NCBI GenBank assembly: GCA_033239125.1
Contig: BSWB01000006.1
Location: 114,808,242 to 114,872,241, forward strand
DNA length: 64,000 nucleotides
Source of the DNA: Fagopyrum homotropicum
Lineage: Eukaryota > Streptophyta > Magnoliopsida > Caryophyllales > Polygonaceae
Direction: 5' to 3'
In this document: positions 24,476 to 38,200 of the stretch, in pieces
Numbering within the stretch: position 1 is the first letter of the stretch
Layout of the letters: each line of letters starts with the position of its first letter
Translations under genes and position numbers: made by a program
Notes under the pieces: model-generated
What the model saw: only the letters and a program-made list of their open reading frames with translations
Databases searched by the model: none
What the model was told of the DNA's origin: nothing

Positions 24476-25975
24476 TACATTTGTAAGGACGAATGTATAA
24501 AATGAATATCAAAACTAACAACAAAAAAGACGAGTACATGCTTGAGTGGACAGGATATAGTAAAACTTTTCAAGATAGTACAACTTATATAGCTTATGAA
24601 TAGAATATAAGGTAGAGTTATTGTATGCTCAGTGTTTTAAGATTGTGATGTTATTTTAGTTTCATTTAATAATTAAACAATTTATGTTTTAGGTTCGACT
24701 ATTTCGAGAAAGTAGACCAACTTAAACCCTTTCGATTATTAAAATAAAAAATGAAAAAGTTTAAACCGAAATTTGCTTGTCATCATTTCGACCTTATATA
24801 CTATTTTGCTTGACTACTTTATCAAATACCATATGGTATATGTTGTTAGATCAATAAAGATTTTTAAAATAATAAGTTTTTACTAGGATGATAATTCCAT
24901 CCATAGGGTGGATATTTGAATTACGTAACTTGAAAATACGGGTTAGAGAAAAAGGGCGATGACAGATTATAATATCAAGTTATGAATAATTTATATCCAT
25001 CACTCGACTTAATATATCCGAAATATCTCAAATTTTATAAATTTAGTTTTAAAATCACAAAAATATAACCGTCCAAATAAATCCGAACTACCCGATAACC
25101 CGACCGGTAACGTATAGATATATCCAATAACATAACGAATGAAGTGATGAAAGTGCTCCACCTTTCCATATGAAATTTATGTGTTGTGGTTAGTGTTCTT
25201 TAATGTTTGTCATGCTTAAAAAGTTGGACGGTTTACAAAAGATGTGGTTTCCACTTGACAACATAGTTTAGTGTGCATTTTTAATGCTCTTTCACAACCA
25301 TATCATCCGTCACATTATTCTTGTTAAAGTTCTTTATCTATAAAGTTTATCAACAAACATCATAATATTGTTTTTAATCAATCAATTTAACAATTAATAG
25401 TACAACGGAGGGTTGTATGCTGCGTTCGGAAAGGATGAATCGCTCCCGATTTTTCTAACACAAACTCGAACTATTCCTTAATTAAATACATTTTGGAGTT
25501 TCTACATATGAAAAAAATCGATATCTCGATGAGTTGATGATTTTTAAAAAGTGATGTTATTACCTAATTTAGTATTTCGGGTGCATAATTTTTTTTTCGT
25601 TTCAGTTTCGCATAGCTTCAAACTGGAAGTCGTTTGAGGCCGAAAGACTATTTAATTTCACACATGGGACCCGAATCCAAAACCATATTTGCTTTGGTTT
25701 TGGAGTGTGAATCCGAAATCATTTTACTCTTGGAGTGCAAAACTGAAATCATTCAATGGTCATATATAAAATGAATGTGAAAGAATTCCGGTATCAGAGT
25801 CCTATTTAGAATTAATTTCCATTTTGAATGTAAAACTGAACCGTTTAAAATTAGTTTACATTACAGGAACCCAAATGCGAAATTCAATAAAAAAAAACTT
25901 CCATTTCGAGGTCAAAATTCAAAGATGTTAAAATCCCTAATTACACATTAGAGTTGTGGACATATATGGCCCATT
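24476..25975. other. AT-rich intergenic DNA
   Basis: No gene, LTR or clear terminal inverted repeat seen in 1.5 kb. Around 25680-25760 there is a loose tandem of TTGGAGTG(T/C)(G/A)AA..CTGAAATCATT. Confidence 0.5.
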
Positions 25976-26670
25976 TAGGGTGTGCTTGATAAGGGATTAT
26001 TGGAGTTATTTTAAATTACATTGAAGGATTTTATTTTAGAGTGTGTTTGGTAAGGGACAAAGATTGTAGATAGAAGTATTAAAAATGGCTTAAATGAATG
26101 AAAATAATATCCTATAATCCCAAAATAACCCTGTCACTCAAGATTATTGTAAGATTATTGTAGAATAATCTCTTATAGGGTCCGTTTAGTAACGTAAGAT
26201 TACGTCAATGAAGCTGAAGTTGAAGATGAAGATGAAGGGATTATTTAGATGTAGAATTAAGGAGGTGAAATTGTTCGAGGAGATGAGTATGAAAATAAGG
26301 TAAATGAGTATCCGGTAAAATGAATATGATTGTGGATAAAATTCCGAAAAAATGTGTTAATTGTAGATAAAAGAGATGAAAAAGAGAGGATAAAAATGAG
26401 ATTTTAGCCACAATAATCTTTATAATCCTTATAATCGAACTTTTATAGGATAACACAATTCTCAAAATTTAATTCTCTTAATCTCCATCATCTAACTTCA
26501 TACATCGCCTTCCTTCCCTTACTATTACCAAATGAGATTAAGAAATTATTTCTCCCTTTTAATTTTTTTCATAATCTTAATTCTCCTAATTTATTCATTT
26601 ACCAAACGAAGTCATAATATCCATCTGAATTAATCCTCTAATAAACCTATCTTTGATTAAACACACCCTA
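25976..26670. mobile_element. Foldback DNA transposon remnant, outer element of a nested pair
   Basis: Starts TAGGGTGTGCTTGAT and ends ATTAAACACACCCTA, so about 14 of 15 terminal positions match as inverted repeats. No coding capacity. A second element (26178-26613) lies inside it. Target duplication not clear. Confidence 0.55.
26178..26613. mobile_element. Inner foldback MITE
   Basis: Starts GGGTCCGTTTAGTAACG and ends TTTACCAAACGAAGTC, an imperfect inverted pair (YCGTTTRGTAA core). Its termini resemble those of the split MITE at 18721. No ORF of interest. Confidence 0.45.
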
Positions 26671-26984
26671 ATATTCTGTTTTAAAACCCTATAAAATCAT
26701 TAAAACTAAATATACTCACCAAATATATAATCAACTAAATTATAATGAAACAATTTGGTTTATCAGACTTTTTCTAGTTTTATGTTTAGTAAATGTACCC
26801 TTCAAACAAGAATGTGTAGAGTTTGAGAATAAATACAAAAGGTTAAAGTATATTTATTTAATTGAAACATTAAAAAGCCTAGTTATTACTATAGTTTTTC
26901 AAAAAGACATAGTTACTAAAATTGTCAAATTATAATCGTAAAAAAAAAAAAAAAGTACCATCCTCACTACTTTGGTCTGGGTTG

Positions 26985-27185
26985 GCGTGAAAAGACTCAA
27001 AACTGGCGTAGGATAATCGGCTACCAGCCTACCAACCATAGATCACGCAAAGATACATGCACTTATTATTATTATTGTAAATTGTAATGCCTTTGAATTC
27101 ATGAAAATAAATATTTAAATTATTATAAATATAGTTGGTCCCAAACATGCGCACAGCAATATTATAATTGTATTTTATTCGCTTT
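26985..27185 (+). repeat. Direct repeat, copy 1
   Basis: Resembles 28905-29095: shared GG-TA-CGGYTA.., CCAACCATA-ATCACG, ATGCACTTATTATTAT, AATTCATGAAAATA, and CCAAACATGCGCACA versus CCAAGCATGCGCACA. Origin unknown; the copies are 1.9 kb apart. Confidence 0.7.
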
Positions 27186-27201
27186 GACCAAAATACATTT
27201 T

Positions 27202-27203
<2 letters not shown>

Positions 27204-27259
<56 letters not shown>

Positions 27260-27261
27260 TG
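27204..27261. repeat. AT dinucleotide microsatellite
   Basis: About 58 bp of (AT)n with one GT interruption at 27241. Confidence 0.95.
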
Positions 27262-27689
27262 TTTCTTAAGTTTTGTTATATAAGGAAAATATTAATAAAT
27301 TTTTATTTTGAGAAATAGCTTATATATTATGAGGTATGTTGGTAAAAAAAAAAAGGGACTTATTTAATATCTATTTTAAAAAAATTATAATTTCTAATAG
27401 GGTTTTGATAAGCCTTAGATTATATTTTTGGTAAAGTTACACGCTTTGGAACTCGCATACTTTCCATAGTCATTTTTTAGTGGAATTGACGATATGAAAA
27501 ACTAACTAAACAGATTGTCGGTTATCTATTTTAATGATAATTCGAGTGAGTAAAAATAAATCTAATTTTAGATCAATTTACTTACCACGTCTATTTTATG
27601 ATTTTAAAATGTTATATAATCACTCTATTGTAACCTACTAAATTATTCTTTATTTTATAGCGGTTAAACTCTTCAGTAATTGGTATCGA

Positions 27690-28445
27690 GGTAGCCTCTT
27701 AAGCACATATAGTTTTGCATGTAATTTCCTCCAAGAGATGTTTTTGAGGGGCTATTTGGTGGATATGGAAGTGGAGGAACATGGTGACTTTTGAACATGT
27801 TGATTTTGCGGGTGATTGTCAGAAATACGTCATGGAGTGTGTGAAAGAGTATCATCGAAGTTGGAAGAAACGGACCACCTCAATGGGAATTGGGCAACGG
27901 ACCGTCACTTATGTTACGTGGCAAGCACGGATGTTGGATGGGTAAAGGTTAATACGGATGGTGATGTGAAGCGTAGTGGTATGGCATAAGCTAGTTGTGT
28001 TATTCGGAGTCATGAGGGGGTGTGGCAGCGTGTCGGGGTGCATAGCTTAGGGGTATGTACGGTCTGTGTTGTTGAGCTGGTGTTACAAGGCCATGAGTTG
28101 GCTTGAGAGTCGGATTTTCGTCATGTTATTTTGGAAACCGATTATCAAGTTGTGGTTAAGCTTTTGGAGAAGTGCATCCCACGATGTCATCCCCTCTCTA
28201 ACCTATTACATTTGTGTCAATACTTTCTTAAACGAACCTGGAATATCCCGGTTTATTGTGTCTTTCATGAAGCCAACCGGGTTGCGGATTACTTGGTTTC
28301 ACTTGCTATTTATTTTCAGACTGTTTATACTGTATTGTTTGACCCTCATGAGGGTATTAAGGTTCTTATAGTTGATGATGGAAGGGTGGGACTATTCCCT
28401 AAATTACTTAACCTCTTTTACATATATAATAAGCACGATTGAATG
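27690..28445 (+). pseudogene. LINE 3' fragment with RNase H-like domain
   Basis: Frames switch but the order matches plant L1 RNase H tails: IWKWRNMVTFEHVDF-like text (about 27757), WVKVNTDGDV (first Asp, about 27940), then ETDYQVVVKLLEKCIPRCHP (about 28135) and VFHEANRVADYLVSLAI (about 28262). The same domain order and wording recur at 45080-45738, so both come from one LINE family. Stops and shifts before 28130 make it dead. Confidence 0.8.
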
Positions 28446-28583
28446 TGTGATTTGTATAATATATTTTAGGTCCATAAACTAACCAACGACAAAAGTGTTG
28501 TTGTTTGTTTTATGTTTTTTTTATTATTTTCTCACATCTTCATAAATCATGATAAAAATAAACATAACAAAATTAAACACTAA

Positions 28584-28875
28584 GGGCCCGTTTGGTTCCA
28601 ACTCTGAAAACGGAAACGGAATGGAAACGAATTTAGTCCATATGTATATCTTTATTCATGAAGTTTTGTGGAATCATTCCTTGGGGATTAATGAAAAATG
28701 CACTTGCTCCCTCACATTTTGTTACCCTATAGGGTATCAAAAGTAATCAAATTCTACTTCAATTTCTTCAAACCACAAGGAATGATTCCACAAACTTTCA
28801 TGAACAATGATATACATATGGACTAGATTCGTTTCCATTCCGTTTCCGATTCCGGAGTTAAAACCAAACGGGCCC
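28584..28875. mobile_element. Tourist-like MITE (PIF/Harbinger type)
   Basis: 292 bp, an almost complete foldback: about 100 bp at each end are inverted copies. It starts GGGCCCGTTTGGTT, ends AACCAAACGGGCCC, and is flanked by TAA on both sides (28581-28583 and 28876-28878), the 3-bp duplication of PIF/Harbinger elements. Related to the eroded copy in the ALP1-like intron. Confidence 0.8.
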
Positions 28876-28904
28876 TAAAAGTTAATCATATTATTTATGA
28901 AGGA

Positions 28905-29095
28905 GAGAGTGGATACGGTTAGTCGGTTACCAACTTTTACCAACCATATATCACGGACAAATTTATGCACTTATTATTATAGTATTCACGTCAAATTCAT
29001 GAAAATATACATATAAATAATTATAATATAGTTCCCATGATGTTGCTCCCAAGCATGCGCACATTAATATTATAATTAAATACATTTATTCATCT
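28905..29095 (+). repeat. Direct repeat, copy 2
   Basis: Partner of 26985-27185 (see there). The Tourist-like MITE ends 30 bp upstream. Confidence 0.7.
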
Positions 29096-29099
29096 ATTT

Positions 29100-30806
29100 T
29101 CCCAACTATTTTTTTATGCTATGTGTGTACAACAAACTAAGGATACCATTTTAAATACACAGAATAATCACTATTTATTTAATTATATAAAAAAAACCTA
29201 TGAAATGAACCTTGTTACATTTGACGACTTCTTGTGATTTTCCCAACCATGAAAAAAAAATCATTTTAAAACTTAAATGCCTAATTTGACGACATTTTGC
29301 AATTATACTCAACAAATACAAAAATATTTTTAAAAAATTAATTATACAGGTCGTTTTGTATTATTTAAAATTATACACGATTGTACATCTGAGTCCGATC
29401 ACTTATTTTAAGATTAAAATTAATCGCCCAAAAAAAATTGATCAATTATCCAAACTTGAATAGGACAAACAGATTAGCACGCATGAATCATACCAAATTA
29501 CACTAACATAAGATTTCATTTGATCATTGATTTAGGGATGTGATTGTTAATCATCACTCAACTTCTTCTTCTTTTTAAGTTATTCGTTACTCCTTTTTAA
29601 TATAATAAGTAATTATTGATTCAATAAAACTATGTTAGTTTATGATCTATAATTTCCAAGAAAGGGAGTGGATGAAGTGAATTTGTATGAATATATAGTC
29701 CACTAGCACAATCATTTATGTTTTGAGACAACATTGTAAGAATCTATACATGTCAACATATATGGTCTCATGTTATGTCTCAATTGCCATGATTGGCTCA
29801 TAAAAAGCATAACTAATTTCAAGAAAAGCTTATTGAATTTACTCGACTTCATATATTTCACGGAAGTAGCCTACTCTCCTTTAATATAAAGTATTCCGTA
29901 AATCAATTATTTAACCACTTGCTCAGTATCAAAATTTTGAGCGGTAGAGATTTCTAAACTGATAATTTATTTATTTTATTAATTAAAAATTATTTATAAA
30001 GATAAATTTAAAGGGATAAAACGGTAAAATAGCAAGTAAGAAATAAGTTTAAAACACTTATGGTGAGTTGGAAATAGCAAGTAACAAATAAGATATATTA
30101 ATTAAAAATTATTTAACCACTTGCTCCTCGTTACTTGCACTTGAGTCTTGAGCGCGAAAATTGTTGCTGGATTGGACAGATGTTGAAAGAACTTGATGGA
30201 TTTCCCTCCCTTCATTGGTCTTTGTTTTGTTGACGTCGACGCCGGTAGGTTGGGTCCTAAAACACTGATAGATTTTATAGGGCAGGTTGGGCCCTATGAC
30301 ATAGATAGAGATGTTAGGTTTTGTGTTATAGGACGCAATTAGATTAGCGTCTTATGTAGGTATTGGACCCTATGACGCGGGTGGTTAATTAGCGTCCTAC
30401 CCGCGGAAGCGTGTTTAGGGATCGTAGACTTTGATATCATGTTAATTTATCTTTTTTTATATCCGGCGGGTCTAATATATGGAATGTATGCTGATGGAAT
30501 TAGGTGGGGGAGACCACACAAATGGTGGAGGTAGAACCACAAATATATTGACGCAGCAATGACCCTTTATATAGGGATTACAATAGAATAAGAAAAGAAT
30601 AATAAAGATTGCAATAATAGAATCAAATATAAACTAGCCTAATATAACGGAATAATATCATTATTTATTTCATACGAAGATATTGTGATATGTATCTTCC
30701 AATATATGCACGTCAGAGTGAACATACACACAAACATTTCGGGGTTCATCCCAAAATCAATTGACAATAGGAGGAGTAACCTATAACTTATATGTTAGAT
30801 TTACGT

Positions 30807-30807
<1 letters not shown>
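29100..30807. other. AT-rich intergenic DNA
   Basis: No gene seen. A short phrase TTATTTAACCACTTGCTC occurs at about 29907 and again at about 30106. Between 30230 and 30415 several GGACGC/GCGTC(C/T)TA half-sites in both orientations resemble subterminal repeats of a CACTA-type element, but no termini were found. Confidence 0.4.
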
Positions 30808-30839
<32 letters not shown>

Positions 30840-30850
30840 GTTGTTGTTGT
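30808..30850. repeat. TTA/TTG trinucleotide microsatellite
   Basis: (TTA)n passing into (TTG)n, about 43 bp. Confidence 0.95.
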
Positions 30851-30886
30851 GGAGCATATCCACAATAGTTGTTTAATCTACACTTT

Positions 30887-30887
<1 letters not shown>

Positions 30888-30965
<78 letters not shown>
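30888..30965. repeat. AT microsatellite left of a MITE
   Basis: Uninterrupted (AT)n of about 78 bp that abuts the MITE at 30966. Confidence 0.95.
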
Positions 30966-30968
<3 letters not shown>

Positions 30969-31244
30969 TAGATCCTATGAGAACACCCCTAACGTGAGAA
31001 CATGATAACAGATTCGTAATTATTATTAGTTTTGTTACGAATGTGTCATATCGTTTAATGTATTATTTGTAGTTATTGTTGGTTGAGTGGATTATTCGTA
31101 GTTATTGTTGGATTCCTAATTATTATTATTCGTAGTTATTATTATTTTTGATATCTAGTCTAAATCTCAACCCTTAATACTCACATCCAACGGTGTACGA
31201 TTGTTCTCATGTTCTCACGTTAGGGGTGTTCTCATGGGAACCAC

Positions 31245-31250
<6 letters not shown>
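30966..31250. mobile_element. MITE flanked by long TA tracts (Micron-like)
   Basis: About 285 bp. The left end holds GAGAACACCCCTAACGTGAG, and the right end its inverse CTCACGTTAGGGGTGTTCTC. The inverted ends extend to roughly 40 bp with GATCCTAT/ATGGGAACC divergence. (AT)n tracts of 78 and 65 bp abut both sides, as described for rice Micron elements. The interior is ATT-rich and non-coding. Confidence 0.7.

Positions 31251-31315
<65 letters not shown>
31251..31315. repeat. TA microsatellite right of the MITE
   Basis: Uninterrupted (TA)n of about 65 bp. Confidence 0.95.
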
Positions 31316-31318
<3 letters not shown>

Positions 31319-31539
31319 AAACTTTGTTTATTTTTTTTATACTATGAGTTCATTTTGTTTTTGTGTAACTATTCATTTTTTCGAATTTAAAAAAAATGCA
31401 TTTATTTTTATGATAAAAGTTCATTTTTAAAAAAATACAAAAATGAACTCGGTACTACAAAAAATTGAACTCGATAGTACAAAAAAAAAATCCTCATCTC
31501 TTCCCCACAAGGAGTCTCGTCACCCAAATTAACCCACAG

Positions 31540-32928
<1,389 letters not shown>

Positions 32929-33621
32929 TAGGGGATGGCAATTTCATCCGAACCCGACGAACACCCGATCCATAATAAAAGGGTGAAAACCCGACATGAA
33001 ACGAGTGAAAAGCGGATGGTGGATGAAGCAGGTGATGGATCGGGTCGGATCCGGATGGACCTTTCATCCACCCATCACCGATCCATCATCCATCCCCCCA
33101 TCCGACCCGTTTCACCCGCTTACACCCGTTATAAATTTATTGACTGTTTACTTGTTTAGTGATCTTTGGTTCCCTTTTGATTTATAAATTGGTGATTTAC
33201 TGATTGTTTAGCAAAATTTGTACATTTGTTAAGTTCCTATTATGATATTATTTTTTGTATTGCTAAATTTCTCTATTTTTCAGAACTTAAACTTATAACA
33301 CTTCTTGTAATATTTTCACTTGGATGATTTGTGTCGACTTTATATTTATCATCTTTTTTATGGATAAGATTTTTTCGGATTGAATTTATTTTTATTATTA
33401 TTAATTTTTCACATTCGAATCCGAGTTTAATATCGATTTAAAGGAAATGCGTAGAACACCCAAATATCACCCAATCTACCCGCTTCATCCGTCAGATGCG
33501 GGTGAATTGAATGCGAATGGTGGGTTTGACGGATGACGAGTCAGGTGGGGTAGATGAGATTTTTTCGAAGATCGGGTGGCGGATGGTCATCCACCCACCA
33601 CCCGATTTATTGCCATCCCTA
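32929..33621. mobile_element. hAT-type non-autonomous element
   Basis: 693 bp starting TAGGGGATGGCAAT and ending ATTGCCATCCCTA. Identical 8-bp CCTTTAAC flanks it (32921-32928 and 33622-33629), the duplication size of hAT elements. The subterminal parts are rich in ATCCACCC/GGGTGGAT-like half-sites in both orientations. No transposase ORF. Confidence 0.88.
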
Positions 33622-33629
33622 CCTTTAAC

Positions 33630-35291
33630 CCCATAAACAACTCTTATCAAACGGACCTCTTTATATATGAAAGTGAAAAGGGTTTTGTTTATTAATTTCA
33701 AAAATAAATAATAAAAAGGTTGATTATTTGTTCCGCCCATCAAACTTCAAAATCAAAGAGCCAATCCAAATTAAAATTCCCACCTTTCACTATCTTCATT
33801 GTGCTTGAGCTTTTCTTTGCATAGACAATACTTAAAACACAAAACTCTGAAAAAAGAAAAAGTACCATTAACTTCATTCAAAGCTCTTTCCTTTGGCTTT
33901 CCTTTCTAGTATAGAGTAGCTTCTTCTACCTAGCTTCTTTAAAATTCAAAGGATCAAGAAACGACCCACGTGTCATCTTCTGATTGGCTCTGAAATCAAC
34001 ACTACACTCCTCTACTTGAACACCGTGAGTAGCAGATCCATTCCCATTCCCTACTCCATTTCCCTTCTTTTAATTGTTCAGTCCCTTTCAGAAGAACACC
34101 CTCAAAGGAAACAAGAAAGCACAATTAGCACAGTTGAGCTTCCCACTTCTTATTCTTCTTCCTCTTTTTGACCTCCCCAACCCCCCAATATCTCCCTTTC
34201 TTGTGCATTTGTGCACTCAAATTTTGAACTTGAATTAACTAGCTTTGACCTTTTCTTTTTATCTCTTTTTCACCCTCAATGCTTAGCCCTTTCTTCCTAC
34301 TTCCCATTATTAAAGCAGCAAGCGGGTAGACAAGATCCAAGTTCCTCTAACTATGTCGAGTCTTCAGGTGCTTCTAATTCCCCACTGGTAATCTGGTACC
34401 CATTTTGAGATTTTGCATTTTCTTAATCCTTATCGACTGTTTAGGGTTTTGGGTTTGTGAGTAGGTTTTGGTTGCCTTCTACTTGTAATGATAGCAAGAT
34501 TGTATACTTGTATGTGTATATTATGCTGAAGCTTGTCGGTTTGAGAGTTCTACGCCTCTACGATACCTAAATCATTTTATCTCAATCCGATCTCTATTCC
34601 ATTTTTTTTTGTTCTGAACCTTGTTTTTGTTAGTGGGATTGTTGGTAGCAGTTAGAGCCATGCTCTTTAATTTCTTGTTTGTGGGCGCTTTTCATGAAAA
34701 AAATGCATTCTTTGACATCAATGGGAATCCCATTCTTGATAAACTTGGGTTAATAGTGTTTTTTTTAATGTAATCCCTTTTGGCTGGATTCGCCATTACT
34801 TGATTTGATGACATACAATAGTATTTTCTTGTGGGGTTTATTTTTTTTACAAATCATTGCCCCTTCATTTTGGGTGAATTTGAAGGTTTGCTGTAAAGTT
34901 CATATACCTTTCAGCTTCAAGTCCTATTTGCCCTATATTGGGTTCTAGAGATTAAATTGGTAGGTGAATTTTATTTTGAATTTTTTTTGATTATGGTGTT
35001 CAAAAGTGTTATTTGAATGAGACTGAGGAACCTCTCATCTTTGATGATTGATGAAGTCTACCTTAAAAGGCTGTAAATCATTTTAGTATATCCTTCTAAT
35101 TATGCCTATTTTACTGATAGATTTTGCAAATGATTGTTAGTATTGCATTTGTTGATAGTTTGTGTTTGTTTTGCAGTTATGCATATGTTTGATGTGCTAA
35201 TGAATAATTTCTTCTCTGTTTATGTGTGTTTGTCAGAACTGAGAATTATACCGGAGGTGGTACTTCGTGAAGAAAGTCGTATTTTATTGCA
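33630..35291 (+). promoter_or_regulatory. Promoter and 5' UTR region of the NEK gene
   Basis: No coding sequence. Pyrimidine-rich DNA at 33880-34340 is the likely transcribed leader. An acceptor (TTTGTCAG ending at 35236) then gives a last 5' UTR exon 35237-35291 before the ATG, so a 5' UTR intron of roughly 0.85 kb is inferred. The donor would be near 34369 or 34388. The exact transcription start is not visible. Confidence 0.5.
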
Positions 35292-38200
35292 ATGGACGAC
35301 TACGAAATCCTCGAGCAGATCGGAAAAGGTGCATTTGGTTCAGCACTTCTGGTTAGGCATAGAGTCGAAAAGAAGAAGTGAGTCTCCGTTTCTCAAAAAG
35401 TTCAGTCACATGAGATTGTGTTTTTATTTTGTAATGGGAAATTTCTGTTTTCTATTTCTTATCTCAGAAGTAATATTTGAATCTTTTGACAGGTACGTCT
35501 TGAAGAAGATTCGCCTTGCTCGCCAGACTGATAGAACTCGTAGATCTGCTCACCTAGAGGTTAGATTTCCTCATACTATTTCTCCTTCTATAAAATCTGG
35601 TATATGTATACTATATTGATTGGTTTCCCATATGTTTCTACTTTTTTTTTTTCAGATGGAGCTGATTTCTAGAATGAAGAATCCTTTCATTGTAGACTAC
35701 AAAGATTCCTGGGTTGAAAAGGTGAAGACATTTACCTTATCAGACATGTATCTGAATCTTACAGTTATATCCAGTTCAACTCATCATTTTGTGATGATAT
35801 ATCTTTTGCAGTCAACTTATGAAACATTGCTGTTCTTTAAAGTTCTGGTTTGTGTATGATTCACTTTTTATAACTCTAGGACCATTAGTGTCAGTTAACG
35901 TAACCCCATCAGTGTCTCTTATCTTGCAGGGTTGCTATGTCTGCATTATCATAGGTTACTGTGAAGGTGGTGACATGTAAGTACTAAACTTCTTCGTCAC
36001 TGGACTGTTAGCATGGATATGAGAAGATCATCCTGAAGATATTCTTTTTAACTTGTGAAAAATTATTGTTATGAAATTGCAGAGCAGGAGCCATTAAGAA
36101 AGCGAACAATGTTAATTTTCTTGAGGAGGTTTGTATTTCACTAATTCGATCATACACGATTGAGCTGTACGAACTTATTACGCTGTTAGTTTATTCTGGC
36201 TTTTGTATCCGGTCATCATATTCACCATGACTTGACTTGTGTGCAGAAACTCTGCAAATGGCTTGTCCAACTTCTGATAGCACTTGATTACCTTCACGTA
36301 AATCATATTCTTCATCGCGATGTCAAGGTTGGTTTTTATGTCAACTTGTGCACAAACATCAGTTAATTTCTCAACGGGTAACATAAATTTACTGCATTTT
36401 TAAGAGAATATGACTAATCAGTGATTTTATGGTGTTGCATCAGTGTTCAAATATATTCTTGACCAAAGATCAAGATATACGCCTAGGTAACAAACCTTAT
36501 CCTGAAATTTCTCTTTTTATACAAGAGAGGATATAAGGCATTTGAATTCTTATTCAAGCACCGGCTTCAAATTGATGTAGGTGACTTTGGCCTTGCAAAG
36601 ATGCTAACTTCAGATGATCTTGCTTCTTCTGTGAGTATAAAGTAGACATATGAATTCTGCTTTTGAATAAATAAGACAGCAATCACTGACTTCTTATTGA
36701 TGTAGGCGACTTTTATGTTCAACCATATGGCTTATGATTTACTTCTGAAACGCAGGTGGTTGGAACTCCTACCTATATGTGTCCAGAGCTTCTCGCTGAC
36801 ATACCATACGGGTCGAAGTCAGATATTTGGTCTCTAGGTAATTTAATCAATTTTCGCCTGATGATTTAACACAATCCTGATTATCCTTAAATATCCAATG
36901 TTAACTTGATAATTCTGCTTTTCAGGATGTTGTATCTATGAAATGGCTGCTCTAAAACCAGCATTTAAAGCTTTTGTAAGTCATCTGCATTTTTTCAAAC
37001 TCATTACATTTGACCTTGATTTGATGCAGTAGTCACACTGTTTGATTCTTGTGAGCAGGACATGCAGGGATTGATTAACAAAATAAACAAGTCGATTGTG
37101 TCTCCTCTTCCTACCATGTATTCTGGTGCATTGTAAGTCCTTTCACTTTATCTCTAAAAAAGCCGATAATCTCAACTTTTAATAGTAATGAGCTGTAAAT
37201 CTGTGATTCTCGGCACTTTTATCTAATTTACTGAAGTTTGTTTACTGAGTAGAGATAAACTCGTAACTTCTCATCTTCTTTTACAGTCGCGGGCTAGTTA
37301 AGAGCATGCTGCGGAAAAATCCTGAACTGAGACCTAGTGTATGTTTCTCTCTTACCAACACTATTGAATTTCCATTCCAGAAAAATATGAAGAAAGATGT
37401 TGGTACTCAACAATACTTAACAAACGAGCTCAACAATGTGCTCAAGTCGTTATTAAGAGAGCAATTGATATGATCATAAAAAAACTTCAGCCACAAAACA
37501 ACATCACCATTAATATGAGTACAAACCTAGACAAACCCTGTGATCGTCGCCTTCTTTTCATCTCATATTCATAACAAGAACCGTTGCCATGCATTTTCGG
37601 TCTCTTTTTACTTGTATTATATTTGCTAAAAGACTCGTTTTCTTTAAATCTAGGCTGCCGAGCTGCTCAAGCATCCTCACCTTCAACCACATGTTCTTAG
37701 AATCAACCTCAAGTATGACAATCCTAGGAGGAACACTTTTCCTACCTCGGATTCTCATCTTCCAAGACGAACTCGATTCGTGGAGCCCGAGGAGGTTCCA
37801 AAGCGTATTGATAGAGAAAGAAGGCGGTCATATGGAAATGACAGGACCCTAAATCCCAGTGTGTCAGGAACTGAACACGACTCCTATTCCCTAAGGAATG
37901 GAAAGGAATTTTCCAAGTACTTGGCTCGGAAGTTTGAAGAATTGTCTATGGGTAGTTCGCATAAGGAGATCGGTGTTGATAAGCCGAGGACCCCTTCAAG
38001 AAGCTCCTTAGCAGCTAGGACTCCAAGGGTATCTACACCTGTTAAAGCTTCTTCTGCTCCGAGGAGACATACAACACCATCAAATATATCAAGCATAGGG
38101 TCGAACCGTTCTTGTGTAAGTTTATCTTCAGTTTTTGGGTCAATTTGTTCATCCTTTTCTATTTTCTTAGAATTATCATATCTTAATTGACAATCGACAT

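Noticed and set aside
30230..30415. Possible CACTA element end
   Set aside because: GGACGC/GCGTC half-sites occur in both orientations, but no CACTA terminus or duplication was found, so only a note was left in the gap entry.
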